64,000 nucleotides of DNA from Novosphingobium sp. KCTC 2891 (lineage in GTDB: Bacteria > Pseudomonadota > Alphaproteobacteria > Sphingomonadales > Sphingomonadaceae). A program made the translations under genes and the position numbers. Shown in pieces: positions 16,802 through 25,080 of the stretch. The first letter of the stretch is position 1; the number at the start of each line of letters is the position of its first letter. The stretch spans positions 434,001 through 498,000 of the forward strand of contig NZ_JAPCZG010000002.1 in the NCBI RefSeq assembly GCF_025938155.1. The letters are read 5' to 3'. Below the pieces are notes generated by a model. The model was given only the letters and a program-made list of their open reading frames with translations, did not search any database and was not told the origin of the DNA.

Positions 16802-17919
16802 CGGAACAGCTGGACCACGTCGGCCAGCCGGTCGACCACCGGGCGAAGCTGCGGGTCGTCGGTCTTGCCCAGCCGCACGACCACCAGCTGACGGCTGGGG
16901 GACACCATCACGAACTGGCCCAGATGCCCTTCGCAGGCGAACAGGTCGCGCGGTCCGCGATCGGGGAAAAGTGACGGTTTCCCTTCGGTCGGCGTGCGGT
17001 TGAGCCAGACATGCGCGCCATATTGCGCTTCACGCGGGGAAGGGGTGGTCATGAAGTCGATCCACTGGCGCGGGATGATCTGCGCGCCCTTCACCGCGCC
17101 CTTGTTGCGCAGGAATTCGCCGAACTTGGCCCAGTCGCGTGCGGTGCCGTGGATCAGGCTGCCGCCGATCAAGGTGCCGGCGGCGTCGAACTCGGGGATC
17201 ATCGAGCGCATGCCCACCGGCTCGAACAACCGGGTGCGCAGATAGTCGGCAACGGCGCGGCGGCGGATTTCCGGGGTCTGCTCGGGCGCCAGCACCCGCG
17301 CGGCAAGGTCGGACAGGATCACGCTCGTCGCGCTCGAATAGACCCACTTCGCGCCCGGCTCGTGCTCCAGCGGCTGGTCCTCTGCATAGCGCGCCATGTC
17401 GTCCCGGCCGTCGAGGAACAGCATTCGCACTTCGTCGGATTCGTAAGGCGGATTGCCCGCCTCGACATGGCGCAACCCCGATCGCATCTGGAGCAGCTGG
17501 CGCAGGGTGATTTCCCCGCGCGGATCGCCGGGGCGCTGCCACTGCGGCACGGGTGCCGATTCGGCTAGGCGCAGGCGGCCGTCGGACACCAGCATCCCGA
17601 TCATCACCCCGGTGATCGTCTTGGCCATCGACCACGACACGAAGCGCGTGTTCTCGTGATAGCCCGGCGCATAGCGTTCGGCGACGATGCGGCCTTCGTG
17701 CATGACGATCACGGCACGGGTTTCCGCGGCGTCGGGCGCGGTGAACAGCGCATCGACGGCGCGGGCGAGCTTCTCGCGGTCGGCGCCCGGATCCTGCGAC
17801 ACCGCTTCCATCGCCTCCGCCGAAAGCGGCGGCAAGGCGGCCTTGTTCCCGCTGCTGCAACCGAACAAGGCTGGCACCAGCGCGAGGGGGGCGATAAGGG
17901 AGAGCGGCAGGCGGGGCAT
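16798..17919 (-). CDS. Serine hydrolase, class C beta-lactamase/PBP4* family, probable lipoprotein
   Basis: Envelope serine hydrolase of the beta-lactamase/esterase superfamily with unknown substrate. The 373-residue protein starts with a lipoprotein signal (MPRLPLSLIAPLALV, lipobox ending ALFGC), so it should be lipid-anchored. The catalytic SxxK is SMAK in VSWSMAKTITG, and the second motif region reads YSSATSV. An in-frame upstream start would add 21 residues before the signal and is unlikely. The divergent four-cysteine membrane protein begins 38 bases away. True beta-lactamase activity should not be assumed. Confidence 0.88.
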   Translation of the reverse strand: MPRLPLSLIAPLALVPALFGCSSGNKAALPPLSAEAMEAVSQDPGADREKLARAVDALFTAPDAAETRAVIVMHEGRIVAERYAPGYHENTRFVSWSMAKTITGVMIGMLVSDGRLRLAESAPVPQWQRPGDPRGEITLRQLLQMRSGLRHVEAGNPPYESDEVRMLFLDGRDDMARYAEDQPLEHEPGAKWVYSSATSVILSDLAARVLAPEQTPEIRRRAVADYLRTRLFEPVGMRSMIPEFDAAGTLIGGSLIHGTARDWAKFGEFLRNKGAVKGAQIIPRQWIDFMTTPSPREAQYGAHVWLNRTPTEGKPSLFPDRGPRDLFACEGHLGQFVMVSPSRQLVVVRLGKTDDPQLRPVVDRLADVVQLFR

Positions 17920-17957
17920 GACCTCCGACCTTTCCTCCAGATCGATCCCGCAAGGCA

Positions 17958-18353
17958 ATGGCCGACCACCTTTCACCCACAACCTCGCCCGTCTTCCCGC
18001 CGCCCGGCGGGCCGGGCCACCCGTACGCGCCGCCGCCGCGCGGCCGGCGATGGGTGATGAAGGCGCTTGTCGTGCTGCTGTTGGTGGCGGCGGTGCTGGC
18101 CTATTTCTGGAAGCCGCTGCACGGCTATGCCATCACCGGCACGTCCTATGGCGCGCGCGTGGCCTGTTCCTGCCGGTTCGAGGGTGGACGGTCGCTGGGC
18201 GATTGTCGCAAGGATTTCGAACCGGGGATGAGCCTCGTCTCGCTGTCCGAGGATACCGAGGCCAAGAGCGTGACCGCGCGCTTCCCGTTGCTCGCCAGCC
18301 AGACCGCGACCTACCGCGAGGGCTGGGGATGTGTGCTGGAGCCGTGGAAGTAG
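17958..18353 (+). CDS. Small single-pass membrane protein with four extracytoplasmic cysteines, unknown
   Basis: Unknown function. The 131-residue protein has a proline-rich cytoplasmic leader (about 1-30), one transmembrane helix (about 34-51) and an outer domain with four cysteines (C70, C72, C83, C125) that probably pair in the periplasm. Recognisable segments are CSCRFEGG and the ending GWGCVLEPW. A shorter start at M34 is possible, but the ATG at 17958 keeps the full leader. It is divergent from the serine hydrolase gene at 38 bases, so shared control is likely. Confidence 0.72.
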   Translation: MADHLSPTTSPVFPPPGGPGHPYAPPPRGRRWVMKALVVLLLVAAVLAYFWKPLHGYAITGTSYGARVACSCRFEGGRSLGDCRKDFEPGMSLVSLSEDTEAKSVTARFPLLASQTATYREGWGCVLEPWK

Positions 18354-18360
18354 CGCTTCG

Positions 18361-19509
18361 CTAGCTCGCCCAGCTTTCGGTGCTTTCGATCCAGCCGCCG
18401 CCGACCACCCGCTCACCGGCATAAAGCACCGCCGCCTGGCCCGGTGCCACCCCGTATTCGGGCTGAAGGAAGCGGATCGCAGTGGACTGGCCGCCGCCGA
18501 ACGGCCCTTCGAGCGCGATCGGCACGGGCTTTGCCAGCGAACGCACCTTGGCCGTCAGCGGGCCATCAGGAAGAGGGCCGATGCGGTTGGTCTCGGTCAC
18601 GGTGGCCCGGCCCACGGCGAGCAGCGCGCGCGGGCCGACCAGCACGCGGCGGGCCGGGGCATCGAGCGTGGTGACGTAGAGCGGTTCGGGCTGGCCGCCG
18701 ATCTCCAGCCCGCGGCGCTGGCCCACCGTGTAATGGATGATGCCGCGATGCTGGCCCAGCACCTCGCCGGTCTGTGCATGGACGATCTCGCCCGGCGCGG
18801 CGCCTTCGGGGCGCACCTTCTCGACCACCTTGGCGTAATCGCCGTCGGGGACGAAGCATATGTCCTGGCTGTCGGGCTTGGCCGCGACGCCAAGGCCCAG
18901 TTCCCCCGCAAGGCGGCGCACTTCGGGCTTGGGCATGGCGCCCAGCGGAAAGCGCAGGAAAGCGAGCTGTTCCTCGGTGGTGCCGTAGAGGAAATAGGAC
19001 TGGTCGCGCGCGGGATCGGCGGCGCGGTGCAGTTCCGGGCCGGCCGGGCCGATCACGCGGCGGACGTAGTGCCCGGTGGCGAGGCAGTCCGCGCCCAGTT
19101 CGCGCGCCATGCGCAGCAAGTCGGTGAACTTCGGCCCCATGTTGCAGCGGATGCAGGGGATGGGGGTGCGCCCCGCCAGGTAATCGTCGGCAAAGCGATC
19201 GACCACTTCTTCGCGGAAGCTCGATTCATGATCGAACACGTAGTGCGCGATGCCCAGCCGGTCGGCCACGGCGCGCGCATCGCGGATATCGTCCCCCGCG
19301 CAGCAGGCGCCCTTGCGGCCGGTCGCGGCGCCGTAGTCGTAGAGTTGCAGCGTCACGCCGATCACTTCGGCGCCGCTCGCGGCGGCGATGCCGGCAACGA
19401 CCGAGCTGTCGACCCCGCCGGACATGGCGACGACGATGCGGCTGGCCGCGGCGGGGCGCGGAAGATCGAACAGGGTTTCGGGACTCGCAAGGCCGGTAAG
19501 TGCAGGCAT
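18361..19509 (-). CDS. mnmA: tRNA-specific 2-thiouridylase MnmA
   Basis: Adds sulfur to U34 of the glutamate, lysine and glutamine tRNAs, using ATP and a sulfur relay. The 382-residue product has the PP-loop [14 protein letters not shown] at about residues 27-40, the catalytic cysteines in TPIPCIRCN and [11 protein letters not shown], and the C-terminal beta-barrel domain. It is convergent with the small membrane-protein gene (7-base gap). The 38-residue alanine-rich N-terminus before the PP-loop is slightly longer than in E. coli. The ATG at 19509 fits family length. Confidence 0.97.
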   Translation of the reverse strand: MPALTGLASPETLFDLPRPAAASRIVVAMSGGVDSSVVAGIAAASGAEVIGVTLQLYDYGAATGRKGACCAGDDIRDARAVADRLGIAHYVFDHESSFREEVVDRFADDYLAGRTPIPCIRCNMGPKFTDLLRMARELGADCLATGHYVRRVIGPAGPELHRAADPARDQSYFLYGTTEEQLAFLRFPLGAMPKPEVRRLAGELGLGVAAKPDSQDICFVPDGDYAKVVEKVRPEGAAPGEIVHAQTGEVLGQHRGIIHYTVGQRRGLEIGGQPEPLYVTTLDAPARRVLVGPRALLAVGRATVTETNRIGPLPDGPLTAKVRSLAKPVPIALEGPFGGGQSTAIRFLQPEYGVAPGQAAVLYAGERVVGGGWIESTESWAS

Positions 19510-19604
19510 CGCCGCCCTTTAGGCGTTTTCGCGCGCGAGGGGCAGGGCAAATCCGCCGACGGCCCGGCGCTCTCGGGGGATCGGATGGGAAATGGCTAAC
19601 TATT

Positions 19605-19623
19605 GGTAAAAGTGAGCTTTACC
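19605..19623. promoter_or_regulatory. Inverted repeat GGTAAA-N7-TTTACC upstream of the small ORF and sciP
   Basis: A perfect 6-bp inverted repeat with a 7-base spacer lies in the 148-base gap between the divergent mnmA and the small ORF preceding sciP, 35 bases before that ORF's ATG. TATATG at 19630-19635 resembles a -10 element. The repeat could be a regulator operator. No CtrA full site (TTAA-N7-TTAA) was found here. Confidence 0.35.
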
Positions 19624-19657
19624 TCCCTTTATATGTCTGCGGTCTAATGCCCTCCCC

Positions 19658-20017
19658 ATGGACATGGGTTTCACCGATTTATGGGGGATCGACCTGGACG
19701 AGGCGCGCCGCGATTTGCGGCCGCTCGGCTGGAGCGAACTCTGTGCGCGGCTTGCCGCGGCGCAGGACCTTCGGCGTGCCGTGAGCGCGCAGAGGCTGGC
19801 CGCCGCACCCGGTGGCGGAAGGGGCGCAAGCTTCCATCGGTCCGCCGCGCGTTTGCTGCAAGCCGCCGTAAATCCGGCGGAAAATGCGGAGTATGAAGAC
19901 CGCATTAACCTTTATCATTCAGGGATTGGCAAAGGCGGGGGGCGCACATTCATGAACACCCCGAATTCAGTGTCCCGCCCGTCCCCCGTCAGTCTGTCCC
20001 GTCGAGAAAAGCCATGA
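19658..20017 (+). CDS. Small soluble protein coupled to sciP, unknown
   Basis: Predicted 119-residue protein without a recognised domain. The first half is acidic and helical (for example DLWGIDLDEARRDLRPLG and WSELCARLAAAQDLRRAV), followed by SFHRSAARLLQAAVNPAEN and a basic tail. Its stop codon overlaps the sciP start in ATGA, which suggests translational coupling. The ATG at 19658 has no clear Shine-Dalgarno sequence, which lowers confidence. Composition looks like a real protein and not a shadow frame. If it is not coding, this stretch would be a leader of about 500 bases in front of sciP. Confidence 0.55.
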   Translation: MDMGFTDLWGIDLDEARRDLRPLGWSELCARLAAAQDLRRAVSAQRLAAAPGGGRGASFHRSAARLLQAAVNPAENAEYEDRINLYHSGIGKGGGRTFMNTPNSVSRPSPVSLSRREKP

Positions 20018-20313
20018 TCGAAAACCAGAAAATCAGGCCGTCGCAGGTGATCGGACCCCTTGGTGAACCGCTCACGCTCGAAAACCTTCCCCCGCCGACC
20101 ACGACGCGCTGGGTCGTGCGCCGCAAGGCCGAAGTCGTCGCCGCCGTTAACGGTGGTCTGCTGACGATCGACGAGGTCTGCGAGCGTTATGGCCTGACGC
20201 TCGAAGAGTTCGCCTCGTGGCAGCGCGCGGTGGACCGGTCGGGCATGCAGGGTCTGCGCGTGACCCGCCTTCAGCATTATCGCGACCTCTACGAACGCCA
20301 GCTCAAGTACTGA
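20014..20313 (+). CDS. sciP: CtrA inhibitor SciP (DUF1153 family)
   Basis: In Caulobacter SciP binds DNA and CtrA, preventing CtrA from activating its promoters in swarmer cells. The 99-residue protein matches DUF1153 along its length: VIGPLGEPLTLENLPPP, the helix-turn-helix-like TRWVVRRKAEVVAAVNGGL, LTIDEVCERYGLTLEEFASW and GLRVTRLQHYRDLYE. It overlaps the preceding small ORF by 4 bases and is followed by a strong intrinsic terminator. The family assignment is firm; the regulatory role in this organism is inferred from Caulobacter. Confidence 0.93.
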   Translation: MIENQKIRPSQVIGPLGEPLTLENLPPPTTTRWVVRRKAEVVAAVNGGLLTIDEVCERYGLTLEEFASWQRAVDRSGMQGLRVTRLQHYRDLYERQLKY

Positions 20314-20352
20314 GCGGGTTCGCGCGGTCGCGCGAAACGAGCCATCCACGGG

Positions 20353-20382
20353 CGGCCGCTTCCTTCGGGAAGCGGCCGTTTT
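20353..20382 (+). terminator. Intrinsic terminator after sciP (UUCG tetraloop)
   Basis: An 11-bp perfect stem, CGGCCGCTTCC (20353-20363) with GGAAGCGGCCG (20368-20378), encloses a TTCG loop and is followed by TTTTCGTTT. This is a textbook Rho-independent terminator for the sciP transcript. Confidence 0.9.
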
Positions 20383-20640
20383 CGTTTGCGGCACGCCAAT
20401 TCATTCCCGAAAGTTATATACCTGATTACAGATGCAACCGGGCAACACTCGGCCAGCTGCCGCAAGTCCTTTGTCGAGCCGCAATTGCAACTGGTCGGAA
20501 CGGGGTCTATTGCCAACAACAATTGCGCCACAAAGGCGGGGCCGCCGCGCTTGCGACCGGTGATCTAGTCATATAACACACCGCAGTATCCGGACTTTCC
20601 GGCGCAGCGGTCGGGAGCGGCCCGTGCGGGGCGAAGGCAC
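20383..20640 (+). promoter_or_regulatory. Intergenic control region of the RND efflux operon
   Basis: With the terminator just before it, this fills the 327-base gap between sciP and the RND adaptor gene. I see no ORF of merit. TTGCGA (20551-20556) and TATAAC (20572-20577) resemble a promoter, but the 15-base spacing is short, so this is tentative. The region is richer in A+T than its surroundings, as expected of a promoter. No regulator gene lies beside the pump. Confidence 0.35.
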
Positions 20641-21867
20641 GTGAACGACATGAATTACGAGACGAGCATCCAGCCCGGACCCGCCCACTTCGGACCCGAT
20701 GAAGCGCTGGGCCCGAACCCAACCGATACCGTTCCGGCGGAGGCGGCCGAGATCGATCGCCGCCGCATGATCGTGGCTGCCGTGCTGATCGCGCTGGTGC
20801 TCGGCCTGGCGTGGTGGCTGATGCACCGTGGCGGCACGGCGACCGAAACTGCCGCATCGACCTCGCAGGCGCAGACCGTTTCGGTCGTCAGCCCGGGCCG
20901 GACCACCGTGGAAGGCATCGTCACCGCCAGCGGCACCATCGCCGCCCGCCGCGAAATGCCGGTGGGCATTGCCGGCGAGGGCGGCCGCGTGGTGAGCGTG
21001 CTGGTCGACGCGGGCGATTGGGTGCGCGCCGGGCAGGTGCTGGCCGTGGTCGACCGCTCGGTCCAGTCGCAACAGATTTCGGGCCAGTCGGCCAACATCG
21101 CGGTGCAGCAGGCCAATGCCCGGTTGGCGCAGGCCAATCTCGATCGCGCGCTCAAGCTGGTGGCCAAGGGCTTCATCTCCAAGGCCGACATCGACCGGCT
21201 GACCGCCACGCGCGATTCCGCCGCGGCGCAGGTCCGCGTCGCGCAGGCCAGCCTTGGCCAGTTGCAGGCGAGCACGGCGCGGCTGAACATCGTCGCGCCC
21301 GCTTCCGGACTGGTGTTGACCCGCGGCGTCGAGCCGGGGCAGATCGTGGGCGCGGCCTCGGGCGTGCTGTTCCGCGTGGCCAAGGGCGGCGAGCTGGAAA
21401 TGCAGGCGCGCCTGGCCGAGAACGATCTCGCGCGGCTTGCCGTGGGGGTATCCGCGGACGTGACCCCGGTGGGCACGCCGCGCGCCTTCACCGGCCAGAT
21501 CTGGCAGCTGGCGCCGACCATCGACGCGCAGACCCGCGAAGGCGTGGCGCGCATTGCGCTCGCCTATGATCCGGCGCTGCGGCCCGGCGGCTTTGCCAGC
21601 GCTTCGATCAAGAGCGGGACGACCACGGCGCCGGTCCTGCCGGAATCGGCGATCCTGTCGGATCCGCGCGGCGCCTACGTCTATATCGTGGGCGGCAACA
21701 ACAAGGTCGAGCGGCGGTCGGTGACGACCGGCGACGTGACGCCGCAGGGCATCGTCGTGCGCCAGGGCCTTTCGGGCAACGAGCGCGTCGTGCTGCGCGC
21801 CGGCGGCTTCCTCAATCCGGGCGACACCGTTCGTCCTGTCGTCGCGCCTGCCGGGCGTGGTGGCTGA
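20641..21867 (+). CDS. RND efflux periplasmic adaptor subunit (membrane fusion protein)
   Basis: Bridges the inner-membrane RND pump to an outer-membrane channel. The 408-residue product has a cytoplasmic leader of about 40 residues, one transmembrane anchor (MIVAAVLIALVLGLAWWLM), a lipoyl/hairpin part at about 95-215 with alanine/glutamine coiled coil (GQSANIAVQQANARLAQAN), and beta-barrel and membrane-proximal domains to the end. The start is GTG at 20641, close behind GAAGG; ATG at 20650 is an equally plausible alternative. No outer-membrane factor gene is nearby. The permease follows 15 bases later. Confidence 0.92.
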   Translation: MNDMNYETSIQPGPAHFGPDEALGPNPTDTVPAEAAEIDRRRMIVAAVLIALVLGLAWWLMHRGGTATETAASTSQAQTVSVVSPGRTTVEGIVTASGTIAARREMPVGIAGEGGRVVSVLVDAGDWVRAGQVLAVVDRSVQSQQISGQSANIAVQQANARLAQANLDRALKLVAKGFISKADIDRLTATRDSAAAQVRVAQASLGQLQASTARLNIVAPASGLVLTRGVEPGQIVGAASGVLFRVAKGGELEMQARLAENDLARLAVGVSADVTPVGTPRAFTGQIWQLAPTIDAQTREGVARIALAYDPALRPGGFASASIKSGTTTAPVLPESAILSDPRGAYVYIVGGNNKVERRSVTTGDVTPQGIVVRQGLSGNERVVLRAGGFLNPGDTVRPVVAPAGRGG

Positions 21868-21882
21868 CGGGGGAAGGACCCC

Positions 21883-24800
21883 ATGAACTTCGCCAACATT
21901 TCCGCGTGGTCGATCCGCAACCCGGTCGTCCCGATCATCCTGTTCCTGGGCCTGACTCTGGCCGGCCTCATGTCGTTCATGAACATGAAGGTCCAGGACC
22001 AGCCCGACATCGAGTTCCCGATGGTGATCGTCACGATCACCCAGCCGGGCGCCGCGCCGACGGAAATCGAGAACCAGATCACCCAGCACGTCGAATCCGC
22101 CGTGCGGACGATCGCGGGGATCGACACGATCAGTTCGACCGCATCGGAAGGCGTCAGCCAGTCGATGATCCAGTTCAAGATCGGCACCGACATCAATGCC
22201 GCGGTGAACGAGGTGAAGAACGCGGTCGACCAGGTGCGTGGCAACCTGCCCGACGGCATCCTTGAGCCGCAGGTGATCAAGGCCCAGACCTCGTCCGAGC
22301 CGATCGCCTATTTCGCGGTTTCGGCCGACGACATGACGATCGAGCAGCTTTCCTGGTTCATCGACGATACCGTGGCCAAGCGGCTGCTGTCGGTGCCGGG
22401 CATGGCAGAAGTGACGCGTTCCGGCGGCGTCGACCGCGAGATTGCGGTGACGCTCGACCCGATGCGGATGAAGGCGCAGGGCGTGACCGCGGTGCAGGTC
22501 AATGCGGCGCTGCGGCAGGTCAACCTCAACGCCGCGGGTGGCCGCGCCGAAGTGGCGGGATCGCGGCAGGCCGTGCGCGTGCTGGGCAATGCGCAGAGCG
22601 CCTTCGACCTTTCGCAGAACGAGATCGGGCTGCCCAGCGGGCGGACGATCAAGCTGGCTGACGTGGCCGACGTGCGCGACAGCTACAGCGAGATCACCTC
22701 CATCGCCAAGTTCCAGGGCAAGCCGGTGGTGACCTTCAGCATCGCCCGCGCGCGCGGCGAAAGCGACGTGAGCGTGTTCGACGCCACGGTGAAGGAACTG
22801 GCCCGGATCGAAAAGGAGCAGGGCAGCAAGGTCCACTTCACCCAGCTGTTCAACTCGGTCCAGTATACCAAGGACCAGTATCGCAGCTCGATGTCCTCGA
22901 TGGTCGAGGGCGCAGTGCTGGCGGTGATCGTGGTGTTCTTCTTCCTGCGCGACTGGCGCGCCACGATCGTCTCGGCGATCGCCATCCCGCTGTCCGCGAT
23001 CCCCACGTTCTGGGTGATGAACCTGATGGGGTTCACGCTCAACACGCTGTCGCTGCTGGCGCTGGGCCTGGTCGCGGGCGTGCTGGTCGATGACGCGATC
23101 GTCGAGATCGAGAACATCGTGCGCCATATGCGGATGGGCAAATCGCCCTATCAGGCATCGATCGACGCGGCCGACGAAATCGGGCTGGCGGTGGTCGCCA
23201 CCACCTTCTCGATCGTCGCGGTGTTCTTCCCGGTGGGCATGATGCCCGGTGTTTCGGGCCAGTTCTTCAAGAACTTCGGCCTGACCGTGGTGGTGGCCGT
23301 GCTGTTCTCGCTGTTCGTGGCACGCATGATCACGCCAATGGTGGCGGCCTACTTCCTGAAATCGCACGGCCATGCCGAACATGGCGGCGGCGTGTGGATG
23401 GACCGCTACATGAAGGTGCTGCGCTGGTCGCTCGATACGCGCGATGCGCAGGCCTATCGCGCGGCACATCCGCGCCGGCATTTCCGGGCGCGGATGCGCG
23501 ATCACCGGCTGTGGATGATGGGCGTGGGCGCGGGCGCACTGCTGTTTACGGTGGCGATGTTCTTCGTGATTCCGTCGCAGTTCTTCCCCGAAACCGACGA
23601 GGATTTCAGCCGCATCTCGGTGGAGATGGTGCCGGGCACCACCATCGAGCAGACCGAGCGCAAGATGGATGAAGTCCTCGCGCTGGTGAAGAACGAGCCT
23701 GAGGTCAACGTGGCGCTGGAACGCGTCGAGGAAGGCAAGGGGCGCGTGTTCCTGAGCCTGAAGAAGGACCGCAAGCGCACCAGCGCCGAATTCGAGCGCG
23801 CGCTGACCCCGCGCCTGCAGGCGGTGGCCGACGCGCGCGTTTCGTTCCTGAGCCAGAACGGCGGCGGGCCGGGCGGTGGATCTGGGCGTCCGATCAGCAT
23901 CATGCTGTCCGGCTCCAATCCCGACCTCCTGCAGAAGACCGCGCAGACGCTGGTCGAACAGATGAGCGGGTTGAAGGAAGTGGTGGCGCCGCGCGTCAGC
24001 GCCGACATGCGCCGGCCGGAAATCGTCATCACGCCGCATCTCGATCTCGCCGCGAACCTGGGCGTGACGACACAGGCGCTGAGCCAGGTGATCCGCATCG
24101 CGACGCAGGGCGAGATCGATCAGAACAGCGCCAAGTTCTCTCTGTCGGACCGGCAGGTGCCGATCCGCGTGAAGCTGCCGGTGGAATCGCGCCGCGATCT
24201 TTCGACAATCGAGAACCTGCCGGTGCCCACCACCTCGGGCAACTCCGTGCCGCTGTCGCGCGTGGCGACCATCGGCTTCGGTTCCGGCCCGACGACGATC
24301 CAGCGCTACAACCAGAACCGCCGCGTGTTCATCGGCGCCGACTTGCCCGAAGGCATGGCCAAGGGCACCGCGATGGCGGCGATCAACAAGCTGCCGGTGA
24401 TGCGGAACCTGCCGCAGGGCGTTTCCAACGCCCCCGCGGGCGAGGATCGCTGGCAGGCCGAAATGCTCACCAACTTCATGGTTGCGCTGGGCGCGGGCGT
24501 GCTGCTGGTGTTCTCGGTGCTGGTGCTGCTCTACCACCGGTTCATTTCGCCGCTGGTCAACATGGGATCGCTGTTCCTGGCACCGCTGGGCGGGTTGCTC
24601 CTGCTGGGCCTGGTGGGGCAGCCGCTGTCGCTGCCGGTGTTCATCGGCATCCTCATGCTGTTCGGCATCGTCGCCAAGAACTCGATCCTGCTGATCGACT
24701 TCGCCATCGACGAGATGGCCACCGGCAAGACCAAGCTGGAGGCGATCATCGAGGCCGGGCACAAGCGCGCCCAGCCGATCGTGATGACCACCGTGGCGAT

Positions 24801-25080
24801 GGTGGCAGGCATGATCCCCACCGCGATCTCGCTGGGCGGTGACGCCGGCTGGCGCGCGCCGATGGGCACCACGGTGATCGGCGGGCTGACCTTGTCGACC
24901 GTGCTGACGCTGCTGATCGTGCCCGCTGGCTTCAGCCTGGCGGACGGGCTGGAGAAGCGGGTCGGCCCGTGGCTGAGCCGCAAGGTGCTGAGCTACGACC
25001 CCGACGATCCGCGCAACCATGCGGCCGGCGGCCCCGGCGGAGGGAACCGGTCGGCGGGCGAGGCATTCCCGGCGGAGTGA
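21883..25080 (+). CDS. RND efflux permease, HAE1-like
   Basis: Proton-driven inner-membrane exporter of the AcrB superfamily, 1065 residues with the standard layout of 12 helices and two large periplasmic loops. Visible marks are the N-terminal ISAWSIRNPVVPIILFLGL, the proton-relay acidic pair in helix 4 (GVLVDDAIVEIENIVRH), and the C-terminal-half helix segment LFGIVAKNSILLIDFAIDE. Pairing with an adaptor and the paired acidic residues favour drug/hydrophobe (HAE1) over heavy-metal transport, though the substrate is unknown. Its stop overlaps the GTG start of the DUF445 gene. Confidence 0.94.
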   Translation: MNFANISAWSIRNPVVPIILFLGLTLAGLMSFMNMKVQDQPDIEFPMVIVTITQPGAAPTEIENQITQHVESAVRTIAGIDTISSTASEGVSQSMIQFKIGTDINAAVNEVKNAVDQVRGNLPDGILEPQVIKAQTSSEPIAYFAVSADDMTIEQLSWFIDDTVAKRLLSVPGMAEVTRSGGVDREIAVTLDPMRMKAQGVTAVQVNAALRQVNLNAAGGRAEVAGSRQAVRVLGNAQSAFDLSQNEIGLPSGRTIKLADVADVRDSYSEITSIAKFQGKPVVTFSIARARGESDVSVFDATVKELARIEKEQGSKVHFTQLFNSVQYTKDQYRSSMSSMVEGAVLAVIVVFFFLRDWRATIVSAIAIPLSAIPTFWVMNLMGFTLNTLSLLALGLVAGVLVDDAIVEIENIVRHMRMGKSPYQASIDAADEIGLAVVATTFSIVAVFFPVGMMPGVSGQFFKNFGLTVVVAVLFSLFVARMITPMVAAYFLKSHGHAEHGGGVWMDRYMKVLRWSLDTRDAQAYRAAHPRRHFRARMRDHRLWMMGVGAGALLFTVAMFFVIPSQFFPETDEDFSRISVEMVPGTTIEQTERKMDEVLALVKNEPEVNVALERVEEGKGRVFLSLKKDRKRTSAEFERALTPRLQAVADARVSFLSQNGGGPGGGSGRPISIMLSGSNPDLLQKTAQTLVEQMSGLKEVVAPRVSADMRRPEIVITPHLDLAANLGVTTQALSQVIRIATQGEIDQNSAKFSLSDRQVPIRVKLPVESRRDLSTIENLPVPTTSGNSVPLSRVATIGFGSGPTTIQRYNQNRRVFIGADLPEGMAKGTAMAAINKLPVMRNLPQGVSNAPAGEDRWQAEMLTNFMVALGAGVLLVFSVLVLLYHRFISPLVNMGSLFLAPLGGLLLLGLVGQPLSLPVFIGILMLFGIVAKNSILLIDFAIDEMATGKTKLEAIIEAGHKRAQPIVMTTVAMVAGMIPTAISLGGDAGWRAPMGTTVIGGLTLSTVLTLLIVPAGFSLADGLEKRVGPWLSRKVLSYDPDDPRNHAAGGPGGGNRSAGEAFPAE

